DNA of 64,000 bases from Bradyrhizobium sp. (GCF_027451485.1 NZ_DAIDJE010000139.1:1-64000), one strand, 5' to 3'; shown: positions 15,710 to 24,942, counted from the stretch's first letter. The notes: generated by a model not told the origin, from the letters alone. Program-made: numbers and translations.

Positions 15710-15952
15710 ATGACGGGAATGCACAAGGCGCAACGAGAGGTGCCAGCGCCAACGCAGCGGCTGTTCCTGACACGCCGGGAGGCTGCCATCGAATTGCGGA
15801 TGTCGCTGGCAAAACTGGACCGCGTGATCGCGCGCGGCGAACTGAAGGCCAAGAAGCACGGACACTCGGTGGTGGTGATGGCAAGCGAGATCACGCGCTA
15901 TATCGAACAATGGCCCGACGTACAACCGCGCGCCGTTCGTGGTGCGCGGTGA
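15710..15952 (+). CDS. Excisionase-like helix-turn-helix protein
   Basis: A basic protein of 80 residues from the ATG at 15710, chosen for GAGGAG seven bases upstream; an in-frame ATG at 15674 is less likely. Residues 17-70 (RLFLTRREAAIELRMSLAKLDRVI, then GELKAKKHGHSVVVMASEI) match the MerR/excisionase helix-turn-helix (HTH_17) that binds DNA at att sites or promoters. It is convergent with the integrase gene, whose stop lies 50 bases away. Together they form an int/xis pair. Such proteins bias the integrase to excision. The N-terminal 15 residues are probably disordered. Confidence 0.7.
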   Translation: MTGMHKAQREVPAPTQRLFLTRREAAIELRMSLAKLDRVIARGELKAKKHGHSVVVMASEITRYIEQWPDVQPRAVRGAR

Positions 15953-16002
15953 AGACTAATTTTCAGCTACGAGCCTTACGTTGCGTCTCTAACGCCGCAT
16001 AT

Positions 16003-17349
16003 TCAGGCGACCGCCTTGAGCTGCGGCCTCGGCCGCGCAAGGTGGCGCTCCCATGCATTCATGATGCCTATGCGGGGCTTCCAGAGCCGATTGCGCCGGT
16101 AGGCGCGTTTGACCTTGTCGCCCGGATTGTGTGCCATGCAGTAGCCGATGGCATCGGGATTGAACTTCATGGTTTCGCCGTCGTCCTGCAGCTCATTTTC
16201 CGCCCACGTCTGGAAGGTGGCGCGCATGCCGTGCGGCGTCGCGTTCTTCTTCAGCGTATCCACGAGCAGATCGCGCATGGTGTTTTCCGAGATCGGCTGC
16301 TCGAACGGATTTTTGAGCTGACTGGCATCGCCGGGCCACAACAGCCCGACCGGCTGGCCGGGGAAGGTTTCTTGCAGGTACGCAATCTGCTGCTTGAGCA
16401 CGGCGACGAGACGCGGCACCATCGGCAGGATGAACGGATGGCCGTCGTCATCGACCTTCATCAGGTCGTTCGGCACCGTCCATTTCGGTCCCGGCCGCAA
16501 CGGATCGTCAGCACCGCCTTCCAGATCGAGATGGTCGATGTGCAGATAGCGCACCGCATTGGTGCGCAGGTTAGAGAGGATCAGCGCTTCAAGCGCGCGT
16601 GCCGACTGGCTCTTGATGGCGCGCAGCTCGACCATGAACTCAGGCATCTTCTCTGCGTTGAGCGCTTTCATGGGTCCGCGAATCCGCCCGCGCTTTTTGA
16701 CGGGCTTGCCGAGCACCGCGACGATAGCCTCAACGCTTGCCGGATCGCCCATGGGACGCAGTTCTTCCCTCGCCGCCGCCTTCAGGACGCGGGCAACCAG
16801 CGCACGCACTTCCTCGGCCATCGCCGGCTTGGCGTCCCAGATCGGACGCATGACGTCGAGCACCTCGGGCGTGCCGATTTTCTCAATCGGCAGGTTGTTG
16901 ATCGCCGTGCAATAGATCGGAATGATCCGCTTCATGCCTGCGGCATCCTTGGCGTTCTTGCGCTTATCAGCCCATCCTGCGACGACTTTCGTGCCATAGG
17001 TTTCGAAGGTCGGGCCGGTCTTGCGGCGCCCCACGCCTTTGGTGGCCTCAGGATAGATGCCCTGCTTGATGTCGTCGTGCAGTTTGAGATGCGCGGCGAG
17101 CGCGGCGCTGTAAGAGAAATCCTCGACGCTGCCGAGTGGCGTGAGCTTGGGCTGGCGCTTCTGGCTCTCCTTCAGCATGTGCTTGGGCTTCTCCCACTGC
17201 GAATAGAACAGACGCGAGTTGCCGGTCACGAGCAGTTTGAAGCTCCGATGGTGTTCATCAGTATAGAGCTTCTGCTTGCGCTTGCCTTTCTCGTCCGGCC
17301 CGCCGTCCGGCAGGGAGTGAAGATTCTTGGCGTTGAAAAACTTGGTCAT
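16003..17349 (-). CDS. Tyrosine recombinase (phage/island integrase)
   Basis: A site-specific recombinase of 448 residues from the ATG at 17349; an ATG at 17394 would add 15 residues. The catalytic domain shows Arg in LILSNLRTNAVRYL, HGMR in NATPHGMRATFQTW and the probable Tyr in KVKRAYRRNRLWKPR. These are the Arg, His-x-x-Arg and Tyr signature of the family. The N-terminal part (about 1-110) resembles the arm-binding domain of P4-type integrases. The gene starts 230 bases from the 3' end of tRNA-Gln and points away from it, the usual layout of an element integrated there. A palindrome just upstream of the start suggests autoregulation. No defect is visible. Confidence 0.9.
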   Translation of the reverse strand: MTKFFNAKNLHSLPDGGPDEKGKRKQKLYTDEHHRSFKLLVTGNSRLFYSQWEKPKHMLKESQKRQPKLTPLGSVEDFSYSAALAAHLKLHDDIKQGIYPEATKGVGRRKTGPTFETYGTKVVAGWADKRKNAKDAAGMKRIIPIYCTAINNLPIEKIGTPEVLDVMRPIWDAKPAMAEEVRALVARVLKAAAREELRPMGDPASVEAIVAVLGKPVKKRGRIRGPMKALNAEKMPEFMVELRAIKSQSARALEALILSNLRTNAVRYLHIDHLDLEGGADDPLRPGPKWTVPNDLMKVDDDGHPFILPMVPRLVAVLKQQIAYLQETFPGQPVGLLWPGDASQLKNPFEQPISENTMRDLLVDTLKKNATPHGMRATFQTWAENELQDDGETMKFNPDAIGYCMAHNPGDKVKRAYRRNRLWKPRIGIMNAWERHLARPRPQLKAVA

Positions 17350-17356
17350 AATTTCG

Positions 17357-17371
17357 GAACTTCTTAAGTTC
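17357..17371 (-). promoter_or_regulatory. Palindrome upstream of the integrase
   Basis: GAACTT-CTT-AAGTTC, a perfect inverted repeat with 6-base arms, lies 7 bases before the integrase ATG at 17349. It could be an operator or a structure masking the ribosome site. Confidence 0.4.
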
Positions 17372-17578
17372 GATTGGGCGTAATGCCCAGTCACCCTTCG
17401 AGGGATTATCTAGTTTGATTCCGTTTTTAATTCAAGGCGGCCCGAGGCGGGTGATGAGAGATGCGGACGCAAGACATGGATTGAGGAGAAAAGCCCTGAA
17501 TTAACAAAATCTTGCCGTCATGCGCGCGATGCGCGGGAAGGAGATGGGAGGAGGATTGAGGAGGCTTGATAATACCGC

Positions 17579-17653
17579 TGGCTGGGGCGGGAGGATTCGA
17601 ACCTCCGCATGGTGGAATCAAAATCCACTGCCTTACCACTTGGCGACGCCCCA
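17579..17653 (-). tRNA. tRNA-Gln (anticodon TTG)
   Basis: The minus strand folds into a full cloverleaf: acceptor TGGGGCG (17653-17647) pairs with CGCCCCA (17589-17583), discriminator G, encoded CCA (17581-17579). The anticodon arm GTGGA-TTTTGAT-TCCAC has anticodon TTG, and the T-arm carries GGTTCGAATCC. It reads CAA glutamine codons. The element to the left is integrated at its 3' end, so the last part of the tRNA may come from the element's att site. Confidence 0.95.
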
Positions 17654-17919
17654 ACAGCCGAAGACGGGACGGCAGGCGCCTCCCCGGACCTCAAATCGGC
17701 CACGTCGGTCTATAGAGGCCATCGAGCTATTTCAACCGGGTCGACGCCGAAAATCCCGTTGAAACTTGCAGCCAGCAAGCGATCGGCCGACCGGCCGATT
17801 CCGGCGATATCCCCTTGACCCGCACTCTTTACGCCCCTGCCGCTTGGCGGAGAGTTGAGGGATGCCCCGTTTCGTGGGAAGACGAGCCCTGATCTGTTCC
17901 TGCACGAGGCCTGAACGCC

Positions 17920-19698
17920 ATGACCTACCGCGCGCCGATCAACGACATGCTGCTCGCCCTCAACCATGGCGCCGGCCTGCAGGCCGCCGTGAACGCCGGA
18001 CATTACGGCGATTTCGACGCCGACATTGCCGCAGCCGTTCTGGAAGAAGCGGGTCGGTTTGCCTCCGACGTACTGGCGCCACTCAACCGCGTCGGCGACG
18101 AGCATGGCATCAGGCTCGAGGGATCGAGCGTCATCACCGCGCCCGGCTGGCCCGACGCCTACAAGCGCTGGACCGCCGCGGGCTGGAACGCAGTCTCGGG
18201 GCCGGAAGCGTTCGGCGGCCAGGGATTGCCGCTTGCCGTCAACGCAGTCTGCACCGAAATCTGGAGTGCCTCCAATATCGCCTTCGGCCTTTGCCCGCTG
18301 CTCACGCTGAGCGCGATCGAAGCGCTCGATGCCCACGGCAGCGAAGAGTTGAAGAAGGTCTATCTCGAAAAGCTGATCTCGGGCGACTGGCCCGGCACCA
18401 TGCAACTCACCGAACCGCAGGCCGGCTCCGACGTCGGCGCGCTGCGCACCCGTGCGGAACGCGCCGGCGACGGCACCTACCGCATCAAGGGCACCAAGAT
18501 ATTCATCACCTATGGCGACCATGACATGAGCGACAACATCGTTCATTTCGTGCTTGCCCGCCTGCCTGATGCGCCTCCCGGCACCAAGGGCATTTCGCTG
18601 TTCCTGATTCCAAAATTCCTGGTCAATGCCGACGGCACGCTCGGCGCCCGCAACGACATTCATGTCAGCGGCATCGAACACAAGCTCGGCATGCATGCCG
18701 CCCCCACATGCACCATGACGATGGGCGACAAGGGCGGCGCGATCGGCTACCTGATCGGCGAGGAAAATCGCGGCATGCAATGCATGTTCACGATGATGAA
18801 CCAGGCGCGGCTCGGCGTCGGGCTGGAAGGCGTCGGCATTGCCGATCGCGCCTATCAGCAGGCGCTGGCCTTCGCGCAGGAACGGCGCCAGGGCCGCGCC
18901 GTCGGCAAGCCGGGCAGCGATCCCGATCCGATCATCGTCCATCCCGACGTCAAGCGGATGCTGATGCAGATGCGCAGCCTGACGGCCGCCGCCCGCACCA
19001 TCTGCTATGCGACCGCAGTCGCGCTCGATATTTCGGTACGTGCGAGGGACGCCAAGGTGCGCGCGGCAGCCGCAGCCCGCGGCGCACTGCTGACGCCGAT
19101 CGCCAAAGCCTTCGCCACCGATATCGGCAACGAGGTCACGTCGCTCGGCGTGCAGATCCATGGCGGCATGGGCTTCATCGAGGAAACCGGCGCGGCCCAG
19201 CATTATCGCGATGCGCGCATCACCCCGATTTACGAAGGCACCAACGGCATCCAGTCGATCGACCTGGTCACGCGCAAGCTCGCCGCCAAGGGCGGGGAGT
19301 CGGTCTGGGCCCTGCTCGACGAACTCAAAGGCATCGTCAGCAGCGTCGAAGCTTCAAACGATCCGGGCTTCGGAACCGCGCCCGCAAAGCTCCGCGACGC
19401 GTTGGGTTCGCTCGAGCGCACCAGCCGGTGGCTGCTCGAGCACGTCACCTCCGCCCCCAACGAAGCGCTCGCCGGTGCCACGCCCTACTTGCGGCTGTTC
19501 GGCGCGACGCTCGGCGGATGCATGCTGGCGAACGAAGCGTTGGCCGCACGCGGCGCCGGCGAAACCGACCCGCAGCGCTATGTCACGCTGGCGCGGTTCT
19601 TCGCCGAAAACGTCTCGGTGCAGGCAGGCGCGTTGGAACGGACGGTGATGGACAGCGCGGCGGCCGTCAACGGCGCGGACGCGGTGCTGCTGGGCTAG
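17920..19698 (+). CDS. Acyl-CoA dehydrogenase (DmdC-like, long form)
   Basis: A flavoprotein of 592 residues that oxidises an acyl-CoA to the enoyl-CoA and passes electrons to ETF. Family marks are QLTEPQAGSDVGALRTRA (FAD/substrate loop), LGMHAAPTCTM, GGMGFIEETGAAQHYRDARI, and PIYEGTNGIQSIDL with Glu as probable catalytic base. The length and the extra C-terminal 150 residues match the DmdC/FadE5-like group (3-methylmercaptopropionyl-CoA or medium/long acyl-CoA) rather than the 380-residue short type. The start at 17920 has GAGG upstream. An enoyl-CoA hydratase gene lies on the same strand 1.7 kb downstream, suggesting a shared beta-oxidation role, although minus-strand genes intervene. Substrate unknown. 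Confidence 0.9.
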   Translation: MTYRAPINDMLLALNHGAGLQAAVNAGHYGDFDADIAAAVLEEAGRFASDVLAPLNRVGDEHGIRLEGSSVITAPGWPDAYKRWTAAGWNAVSGPEAFGGQGLPLAVNAVCTEIWSASNIAFGLCPLLTLSAIEALDAHGSEELKKVYLEKLISGDWPGTMQLTEPQAGSDVGALRTRAERAGDGTYRIKGTKIFITYGDHDMSDNIVHFVLARLPDAPPGTKGISLFLIPKFLVNADGTLGARNDIHVSGIEHKLGMHAAPTCTMTMGDKGGAIGYLIGEENRGMQCMFTMMNQARLGVGLEGVGIADRAYQQALAFAQERRQGRAVGKPGSDPDPIIVHPDVKRMLMQMRSLTAAARTICYATAVALDISVRARDAKVRAAAAARGALLTPIAKAFATDIGNEVTSLGVQIHGGMGFIEETGAAQHYRDARITPIYEGTNGIQSIDLVTRKLAAKGGESVWALLDELKGIVSSVEASNDPGFGTAPAKLRDALGSLERTSRWLLEHVTSAPNEALAGATPYLRLFGATLGGCMLANEALAARGAGETDPQRYVTLARFFAENVSVQAGALERTVMDSAAAVNGADAVLLG

Positions 19699-19716
19699 CG
19701 AGCCCTCATCTCAGCA

Positions 19717-20031
19717 TCACTGCTGCACGCCCGGACGAACGCGTTCGATCTTGGTGATGGTTTTGGCGCCCTCGTTTCCCGACGCCGAATAGCTGACGCG
19801 GTCGCCTGCATGCCAGGCGTCCATCGACACCCCGCTTCCGGCCTTGAACTGGTCCGACGGGCCATTTGCATTCGCCCCGACCGTACCATCTTGCGTCGGA
19901 CGGATCGCGATGGTGTTGTTCAGTCGGTTAATCTCCGTGATGGTGCCCGTGTGCGCCTGCTCCGCGAAAGCAGCCGGACTGACGGTCAGAAACACAACCG
20001 CGCCAACCGAAACGATTCTCACGAATTCCAT
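19717..20031 (-). CDS. Small periplasmic protein, CusF-like OB fold
   Basis: An exported protein of 104 residues. The ATG at 20031 is preceded by GGGGAGA and opens a clear signal peptide (hydrophobic 6-19, cleavage after AFA at about 23). The mature part (GTITEINRLNNTIAIRP, then HAGDRVSYSASGN, then KTITKIERV) has the strand order of the small OB-fold barrel seen in CusF-like metal-binding proteins, but the Met/Trp copper ligands are not evident. A longer open frame upstream is arginine-rich and not coding. The gene is convergent with the acyl-CoA dehydrogenase (18 bases between stops). Function uncertain; a copper role is only a possibility. Confidence 0.7.
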   Translation of the reverse strand: MEFVRIVSVGAVVFLTVSPAAFAEQAHTGTITEINRLNNTIAIRPTQDGTVGANANGPSDQFKAGSGVSMDAWHAGDRVSYSASGNEGAKTITKIERVRPGVQQ

Positions 20032-20152
20032 GGCATTCTCCCCTGTTTTCGGAAGACACGCGCGATAAATCACCTGCGGCAAATTGGTTCCGGCCCCGCC
20101 GGTTCCCAAGACGCTCCTCGCCGGCTGGATAGCCGCGACTCGATCCAAGCCG

Positions 20153-21160
20153 CTATTGCACCGGCATCGGCGGCCGCGGCACCGATGCCGATCCAGGCTC
20201 GGGCTGCAACGGAATTGGCGGCGGATTATAGGGCTGGGCGGCTGCAGGCGGAGCCGCTGCGGCTTGTGCCGAATAGGACGACGGCGCTGGACGGTACGCT
20301 GACGGCGCGGCCGCAGGCGACGGCGAATAGGAAGATGCCGGCGCATAAGAGGATGGCTGTCTATGCGCCGGGCGCGGCGTCGTGGCGGCGACCTTCGCCC
20401 TGGCAGACTGCTCGGCAAGCTTCTCGGTCGCCTTGGCGAGGTCGCGCGCCATCTGCTGCTGGCTGGATTTCAGTTCGGCGATTGAAGCCTTCAGCGCTTC
20501 GATCTCCTGATTGGCGCTGGCCAAGTCGTGCGCCATCGATTGCAATTGCTGCGCCGTGGTGTCGGGCGAAGAATCGGCCGCGGCGGCTGGAGCAGCCGTG
20601 GCGCTCTCAGGCGCGGGGTTGTCGGCCGCGTTTTGCACCGGCGCGGCAGCCTGCGCCGGTGCCGCGTCGGCCTGGGCATCGGCCGGCTTGTCCGCCGGCT
20701 TGGATTCAGAGCCAAGCCCCAGCTTGTCCTCCAGCCTATCCAGGGACAGCGACGAGGTCACCGCCAGCTGAGGCAGCCACTTTCCGAATGCTTTCTTGGT
20801 CGCGTAGCCGAAGAACTGCCAGCCGAGCGCAGCACCCGTGATACCCGCCGCCACCAGAACCGCGGCGAGACCACGCATCAATTTGCGGCCGAAGCTCGAT
20901 CCGCGTACCGGCAAATCGTCGCTGACGGCCGTGGCGCGAAAGGTCGTATCAACGCTCGGTGTCGGCGCCGTTGCATCCGCGTCGGGAGCGGCGCGGGCAC
21001 CGGCCTCGGCATGCTGCCGCGCGGCCGCGCGCAAGAGGTCTGTGATCTCCGCGTCGGATGGCGCGACCCGCACCTGATCGGACGGGATCACAAGATCGGA
21101 CGGAACCACAACGAAGTCTCGACGGTCGTCGTTGGCTGTTGGCTTCACAACGGTCTGCAT
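20153..21160 (-). CDS. Hypothetical single-pass membrane protein with coiled coil and Pro/Ala-rich tail
   Basis: A protein of 335 residues with no recognised enzyme domain. The N-terminus (1-90) is acidic and Ala-rich. One membrane helix follows (about 97-117, AAVLVAAGITGAALGWQF). Residues 145-200 are Ala/Pro linker; 203-250 form a heptad-like coiled coil (DLASANQEIEALKASIAEL and following). The last 80 residues are Pro/Ser/Tyr/Ala-rich and disordered. This layout suggests an inner-membrane protein with a periplasmic coiled-coil and spacer, perhaps a scaffold. Similar hypothetical proteins occur in Bradyrhizobium. It is on the minus strand between genes of other strands, so it is probably monocistronic. 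Confidence 0.65.
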   Translation of the reverse strand: MQTVVKPTANDDRRDFVVVPSDLVIPSDQVRVAPSDAEITDLLRAAARQHAEAGARAAPDADATAPTPSVDTTFRATAVSDDLPVRGSSFGRKLMRGLAAVLVAAGITGAALGWQFFGYATKKAFGKWLPQLAVTSSLSLDRLEDKLGLGSESKPADKPADAQADAAPAQAAAPVQNAADNPAPESATAAPAAAADSSPDTTAQQLQSMAHDLASANQEIEALKASIAELKSSQQQMARDLAKATEKLAEQSARAKVAATTPRPAHRQPSSYAPASSYSPSPAAAPSAYRPAPSSYSAQAAAAPPAAAQPYNPPPIPLQPEPGSASVPRPPMPVQ

Positions 21161-21372
21161 TGGCCCTCCACCTTCGGTCCAACGTCACCGGCTCATCGCT
21201 GCCGGCAAATGGCTTATGAAATCCCCCTCCCCTGCGATCTTCCCAGCCTTCACCCCGGTATGACCAAAGCAAGGCAATCCCGTGATGAAGCTGGGGCCAG
21301 TTGTGGATCGCGCCGGCCCGAATGTAGGATAAGTCGCCCCTCCTGATTGCCATAGTCTGAAAGCCCGAAATC

Positions 21373-22134
21373 ATGACCCGACATGTGACCGTTACCGACG
21401 AGGATGCCATTCGCGTGATCCGGCTCAGCCGCCCGGAAAAGAAGAACGCGATCACGCAGGACATGTACCGCGACATGACCTCGGCGATCGATAGCGCGCA
21501 GCACAACGCGGCGATCCGCTGCCTGGTCATTTCCGGCGCGCCGGGCGTCTTCACCGCCGGCAACGACCTGGAAGATTTTCTGAAAGACGGCACATCGACC
21601 AGCGGCACGCCGCGCGCCTCCAATGCGGTTCTCTTCCTGCATTCGCTCGCCCATAATGCCAAGCCGATCGTCGCGGCCGTTGACGGCATCGCGATCGGCA
21701 TCGGCACCACCATGCTGTTTCACTGCGATCAGGTGATCGCCTCAACTCGGGCGAGTTTCGCGACGCCCTTCATCCATCTCGGCCTCGTGCCGGAAGGCGC
21801 CTCCAGCCTGCTGGCGCCCTGGATGATGGGGCATCAGCGTGCCTTTTCGATGCTGGTGATGGGCCGTGCGCTGAGTGCCGACGAGGCCCGCGCCGCGGGC
21901 TTCGTCAATACGGTGGTTGCGCCTGAAGCCCTCGATGCCGAGGCACAGAAAGTGGCGCGCGAAATCGCCGCCCTGCCCGTGGAAGCCGTTGCGGCGTCGC
22001 GGAAATTGCTCAAGCCCGCGCCGGAAGACCTGATCCGCCGCATCGACCACGAGAGCCGTCTGTTCGGCGAGCGGATGCGCTCGACTGAGGCCGTCGCCGC
22101 GTTCAAGGCGTTCTTTGCGCGAAAGAAGGCCTGA
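21373..22134 (+). CDS. Enoyl-CoA hydratase/isomerase family protein
   Basis: A crotonase-fold protein of 253 residues, soluble. The oxyanion and CoA-binding parts are visible: ISGAPGVFTAGNDLEDF (the family's SG-x-G-x-FSAGxDL) and AVDGIAIGIGTTMLFHCD. The segment GLVPEGASSLL carries a Glu at the second catalytic position. Enzymes of this group hydrate enoyl-CoA or isomerise the double bond in beta-oxidation or aromatic catabolism. The C-terminal helices (EARAAGFVNTVV and on) are complete, and the length is standard. It may work with the acyl-CoA dehydrogenase encoded at 17,920. Exact substrate cannot be read from the sequence. Confidence 0.88.
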   Translation: MTRHVTVTDEDAIRVIRLSRPEKKNAITQDMYRDMTSAIDSAQHNAAIRCLVISGAPGVFTAGNDLEDFLKDGTSTSGTPRASNAVLFLHSLAHNAKPIVAAVDGIAIGIGTTMLFHCDQVIASTRASFATPFIHLGLVPEGASSLLAPWMMGHQRAFSMLVMGRALSADEARAAGFVNTVVAPEALDAEAQKVAREIAALPVEAVAASRKLLKPAPEDLIRRIDHESRLFGERMRSTEAVAAFKAFFARKKA

Positions 22135-22203
22135 AAAACGGTCCCACTTTTCCGAATCATGCTGCGTCGTGAAAGCCTCGTTACCCACGCCCATGCTCAA
22201 TCC

Positions 22204-23868
22204 ATGAGATATTCGCTTGCACTCGCCCTTGCCGCGCTGACGCTGGCGGTATCGCCTTCCGCGGCGGCGCAACCGGCAACGGTTGATTTGCGCATCCTCG
22301 CCATCAACGATTTCCACGGCTACCTTCGCGCTCCGTCCGGCGGGATCAGGATCGACGATCCCGAGGACAAGATCAAAAAGATCACCGTGCCCGCGGGCGG
22401 CGCCGAACACATGGCGACCCTCGTCAAGCAACTCAGCGAAGGCCACAAGAACACGATCTTCGTGGCTGCCGGGGACCTGATCGGCGCAAGCCCGCTTTTA
22501 TCGGCCATGTTCCACGACGAGCCGACGATCGAATCGCTTTCGACGATGGGGCTGGCGCTCGCCGCCGTCGGCAATCACGAATTTGACGAGGGCGAGGAGG
22601 AATTGAAGCGGATGCAGAATGGCGGCTGCCATCCGCTCGACAAATGCCAGGGACCGCACCCGTTCACCGGCGCCAAGTTCCACTACCTCGCCGCCTCGAC
22701 GGTCGAGACCGCGACCGGCAAGACGATCTTTCCGCCTTACGAAATCCGTACATTCGACGGCATTCCGGTCGCCTTCATCGGCCTGACCTTGAAAGGCACC
22801 GCCGGCATCATTTCGCCGGCAAGTGCCGCCGGCCTCGAATTTCGTGATGAGGCGGAGACCGTGAATGCGCTGGTACAGGAGTTGAAAGCGCGCGGCGTCG
22901 AGGCCATCGTGGTGCTGATTCATGAAGGCGGCTACCCGACCGGCGACTACAACGAATGCCCGGCGATCTCGGGGGCCATCGTCGACATCGTCAAGAAGTT
23001 GGACAACGCCGTCGACCTCGTGATCAGCGGCCACACCCATCAGGCCTATGTCTGCAACATCGACGGACGGCTCGTCACCTCGGCCGACAAATACGGCACC
23101 CTTGTCACCGCGATCGACGTCAGGCTCGACACCAGCACGCGCGACGTCGTCAGTGCAAGGGCCGACAATGTCATTGTCCGCACCACACTGGCCGAAGCCC
23201 CAGAGCAGACGGCGCTGATCGCCTCTTACGACAAGCTCGCCGCCCCGATCGCGAACCGCCGCGCCGGCTCGGTCACCGCCACGCTGTCGCGCGCGCCCAA
23301 CGAGGCGGGCGAGAGCACGCTTGGCGACATCGTCGCCGATGCGCAATTGGCGGCAACGGCGAGCGCCGCGAGCGGCGGCGCGGCAGCCGCATTCACCAAT
23401 CCCGGCGGCTTGCGTGCCGACCTCGCAGGAAGGCAGGACGGCGCGGTGACCTATGCCGATCTGTTTGCAAGCCAGCCGTTCCGCAACCAGCTCGTCACGC
23501 TCACGATCACGGGCCGCCAGATCAAGTCGATGCTGGAGCAGCAATGGCTGGACCCGAAACGGCCGCGGATCCTGCAGGTCTCCAGAGGCTTCAGCTACAG
23601 CTGGGACGATGCCAAGCCGTTCGGCGAGCGCGTGATCGCGGATTCGATGTCGCTGAATGGCGAGCGCGTTGACCCGGCCAAGAGCTATCGCATCACCGTG
23701 AACAACTATCTCGCTACGGGCGGTGACGGCTTCACGGCGCTGGCACAAGGGACCGCGCAGCAATTCGGCGTCTATGACGCGGACGCGCTCTACGCTTATT
23801 TCCAGGCCAACAGCCCGATCAGCCCCGCCGCAGCCGACCGCATCAAACGTCTCGCTCAAACGAAATGA
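22204..23868 (+). CDS. Periplasmic bifunctional metallophosphatase / 5'-nucleotidase
   Basis: An exported protein of 554 residues from the ATG at 22204, which opens a signal peptide (MRYSLALALAALTLAV, cleavage near SAAAQ). An upstream in-frame ATG at 22159 would bury it. The N-terminal calcineurin-like domain has all metal motifs: AINDFHGYL, GDLIGASPLL, GNHEFDEG, LIHEGG, ISGHTHQAY. The C-terminal 5'-nucleotidase domain (about 370-554) has TNPGGLRADL and FSYSWDDAK, the substrate site. These enzymes remove phosphate from nucleotides or sugar nucleotides (UshA-like) for scavenging. The gene stands alone between an enoyl-CoA hydratase and a deacetylase-like gene on the same strand. Confidence 0.9.
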   Translation: MRYSLALALAALTLAVSPSAAAQPATVDLRILAINDFHGYLRAPSGGIRIDDPEDKIKKITVPAGGAEHMATLVKQLSEGHKNTIFVAAGDLIGASPLLSAMFHDEPTIESLSTMGLALAAVGNHEFDEGEEELKRMQNGGCHPLDKCQGPHPFTGAKFHYLAASTVETATGKTIFPPYEIRTFDGIPVAFIGLTLKGTAGIISPASAAGLEFRDEAETVNALVQELKARGVEAIVVLIHEGGYPTGDYNECPAISGAIVDIVKKLDNAVDLVISGHTHQAYVCNIDGRLVTSADKYGTLVTAIDVRLDTSTRDVVSARADNVIVRTTLAEAPEQTALIASYDKLAAPIANRRAGSVTATLSRAPNEAGESTLGDIVADAQLAATASAASGGAAAAFTNPGGLRADLAGRQDGAVTYADLFASQPFRNQLVTLTITGRQIKSMLEQQWLDPKRPRILQVSRGFSYSWDDAKPFGERVIADSMSLNGERVDPAKSYRITVNNYLATGGDGFTALAQGTAQQFGVYDADALYAYFQANSPISPAAADRIKRLAQTK

Positions 23869-23948
23869 TCGGCCTTTCCCCGGCCTCGATCAGCCCTTAC
23901 ATTGATAATTCCTCAAAGCGCGCGTAACCCGCGCACAAAGGCCGTTGC

Positions 23949-24884
23949 ATGACGACGCTTCTCGTTTCCCACCCGTCGACTTTGAATCACCAGACCCCGC
24001 CCGGACATCCCGAGCGGCCGGACCGGATTCGCGCGGTCGACGAAATCCTAAGCGAAAGTCGGTTCGATCCGCTGGTGCGCGAGCTCGCGCCGGAGGGTTC
24101 GCTCGACCTCGTCACGCTGTGCCATGACGAGCACTATGTCAGCGAATTGCGCCGCGTGGCGCCGACCAGCGGCGTCGTCTATCTCGACGGCGACACCTCG
24201 ATGTCGCCCGGCACCTGGGAAGCGGTGATGCGCGGCGTCGGCGGCGCGGTCGCGGCCACGGATGCGATCATGGCGGGAAAGCACAGCAACGCCTTCGTGG
24301 CGATGCGCCCTCCCGGCCATCACGCCGAGACCAACCGCCCGATGGGGTTCTGCCTGTTCGATCACGCCGCGATCGCGGCGCGTCATGCCCAGAAGCAATA
24401 CGGCATCGCCCGCGCAGCCGTCGTCGATTTCGACGTGCATCACGGCAACGGCACCCAGGACATCTTCTGGGCGGACAAAAGCGTGATGTACTGCTCGACG
24501 CACCAGATGCCGCTTTTCCCGGGCACCGGCGCACGCGGCGAGCGCGGAGAGCACGACAACATCGTCAACGCGCCGCTGGCGCCGGAGGACGGCAGTGCCA
24601 AGTTCCGAGCGGCGTTCGAGAACACGATCCTGCCCGCTTTAGGCAAGTTCAGCCCCGAACTGATCATCATCTCGGCTGGATTTGATGCCCATCATCGCGA
24701 TCCGCTGGCTTCGATCAATCTCAAGGCCGACGACTTCGGATGGGTGACCCGCAAGCTGATGGACCTCGCCGATCGCACAGCTGGCGGCCGAATTGTTTCG
24801 GTGCTCGAGGGCGGCTATGATCTTCAGGGCCTGAAAGAATCAGTCGCGGCCCATGTCGACGCCTTGATGGGCTCGGCTGCCTAG
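23949..24884 (+). CDS. Histone-deacetylase-family hydrolase (class II-like)
   Basis: A zinc amidohydrolase of 311 residues. Key motifs are RPPGHHAETNRPMGFCLFDH (tandem catalytic His), VVDFDVHHGNGTQDIFW (Asp/His zinc ligands), STHQMPLFPGTG, and IISAGFDAHHRDPL (third ligand Asp). The late EGGYDLQGL carries the family's Gly-Gly-Tyr. Bacterial members deacetylate acetyl-polyamines or other small amides, or act on lysine side chains. The gene ends 58 bases before xseB on the same strand, an arrangement I recognise in Bradyrhizobium-type genomes, so the two may share a transcript. All metal ligands are present, so it is probably active. Confidence 0.9.
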   Translation: MTTLLVSHPSTLNHQTPPGHPERPDRIRAVDEILSESRFDPLVRELAPEGSLDLVTLCHDEHYVSELRRVAPTSGVVYLDGDTSMSPGTWEAVMRGVGGAVAATDAIMAGKHSNAFVAMRPPGHHAETNRPMGFCLFDHAAIAARHAQKQYGIARAAVVDFDVHHGNGTQDIFWADKSVMYCSTHQMPLFPGTGARGERGEHDNIVNAPLAPEDGSAKFRAAFENTILPALGKFSPELIIISAGFDAHHRDPLASINLKADDFGWVTRKLMDLADRTAGGRIVSVLEGGYDLQGLKESVAAHVDALMGSAA

Positions 24885-24942
24885 AGCCCCGCCGAGTTCC
24901 TAATTCAACCGCTGACGCAACAGCATCCAGGAATAATCTCAA

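Noticed and set aside
15574..17367. Plus-strand open frame of 597 codons
   Set aside because: It is antisense to the tyrosine recombinase and has Arg/His-rich shadow composition without motifs.
1..17580. CRISPR array in the defence-rich part
   Set aside because: No evenly spaced direct repeats of CRISPR length were seen; the only tandem repeat is the two-copy unit at 15652-15687.
17710..19203. Minus-strand open frame of 497 codons
   Set aside because: It is antisense to the acyl-CoA dehydrogenase; composition is typical of GC-rich shadow frames.
22498..23859. Minus-strand open frame of 453 codons
   Set aside because: Antisense to the metallophosphatase, no ribosome site or motif.
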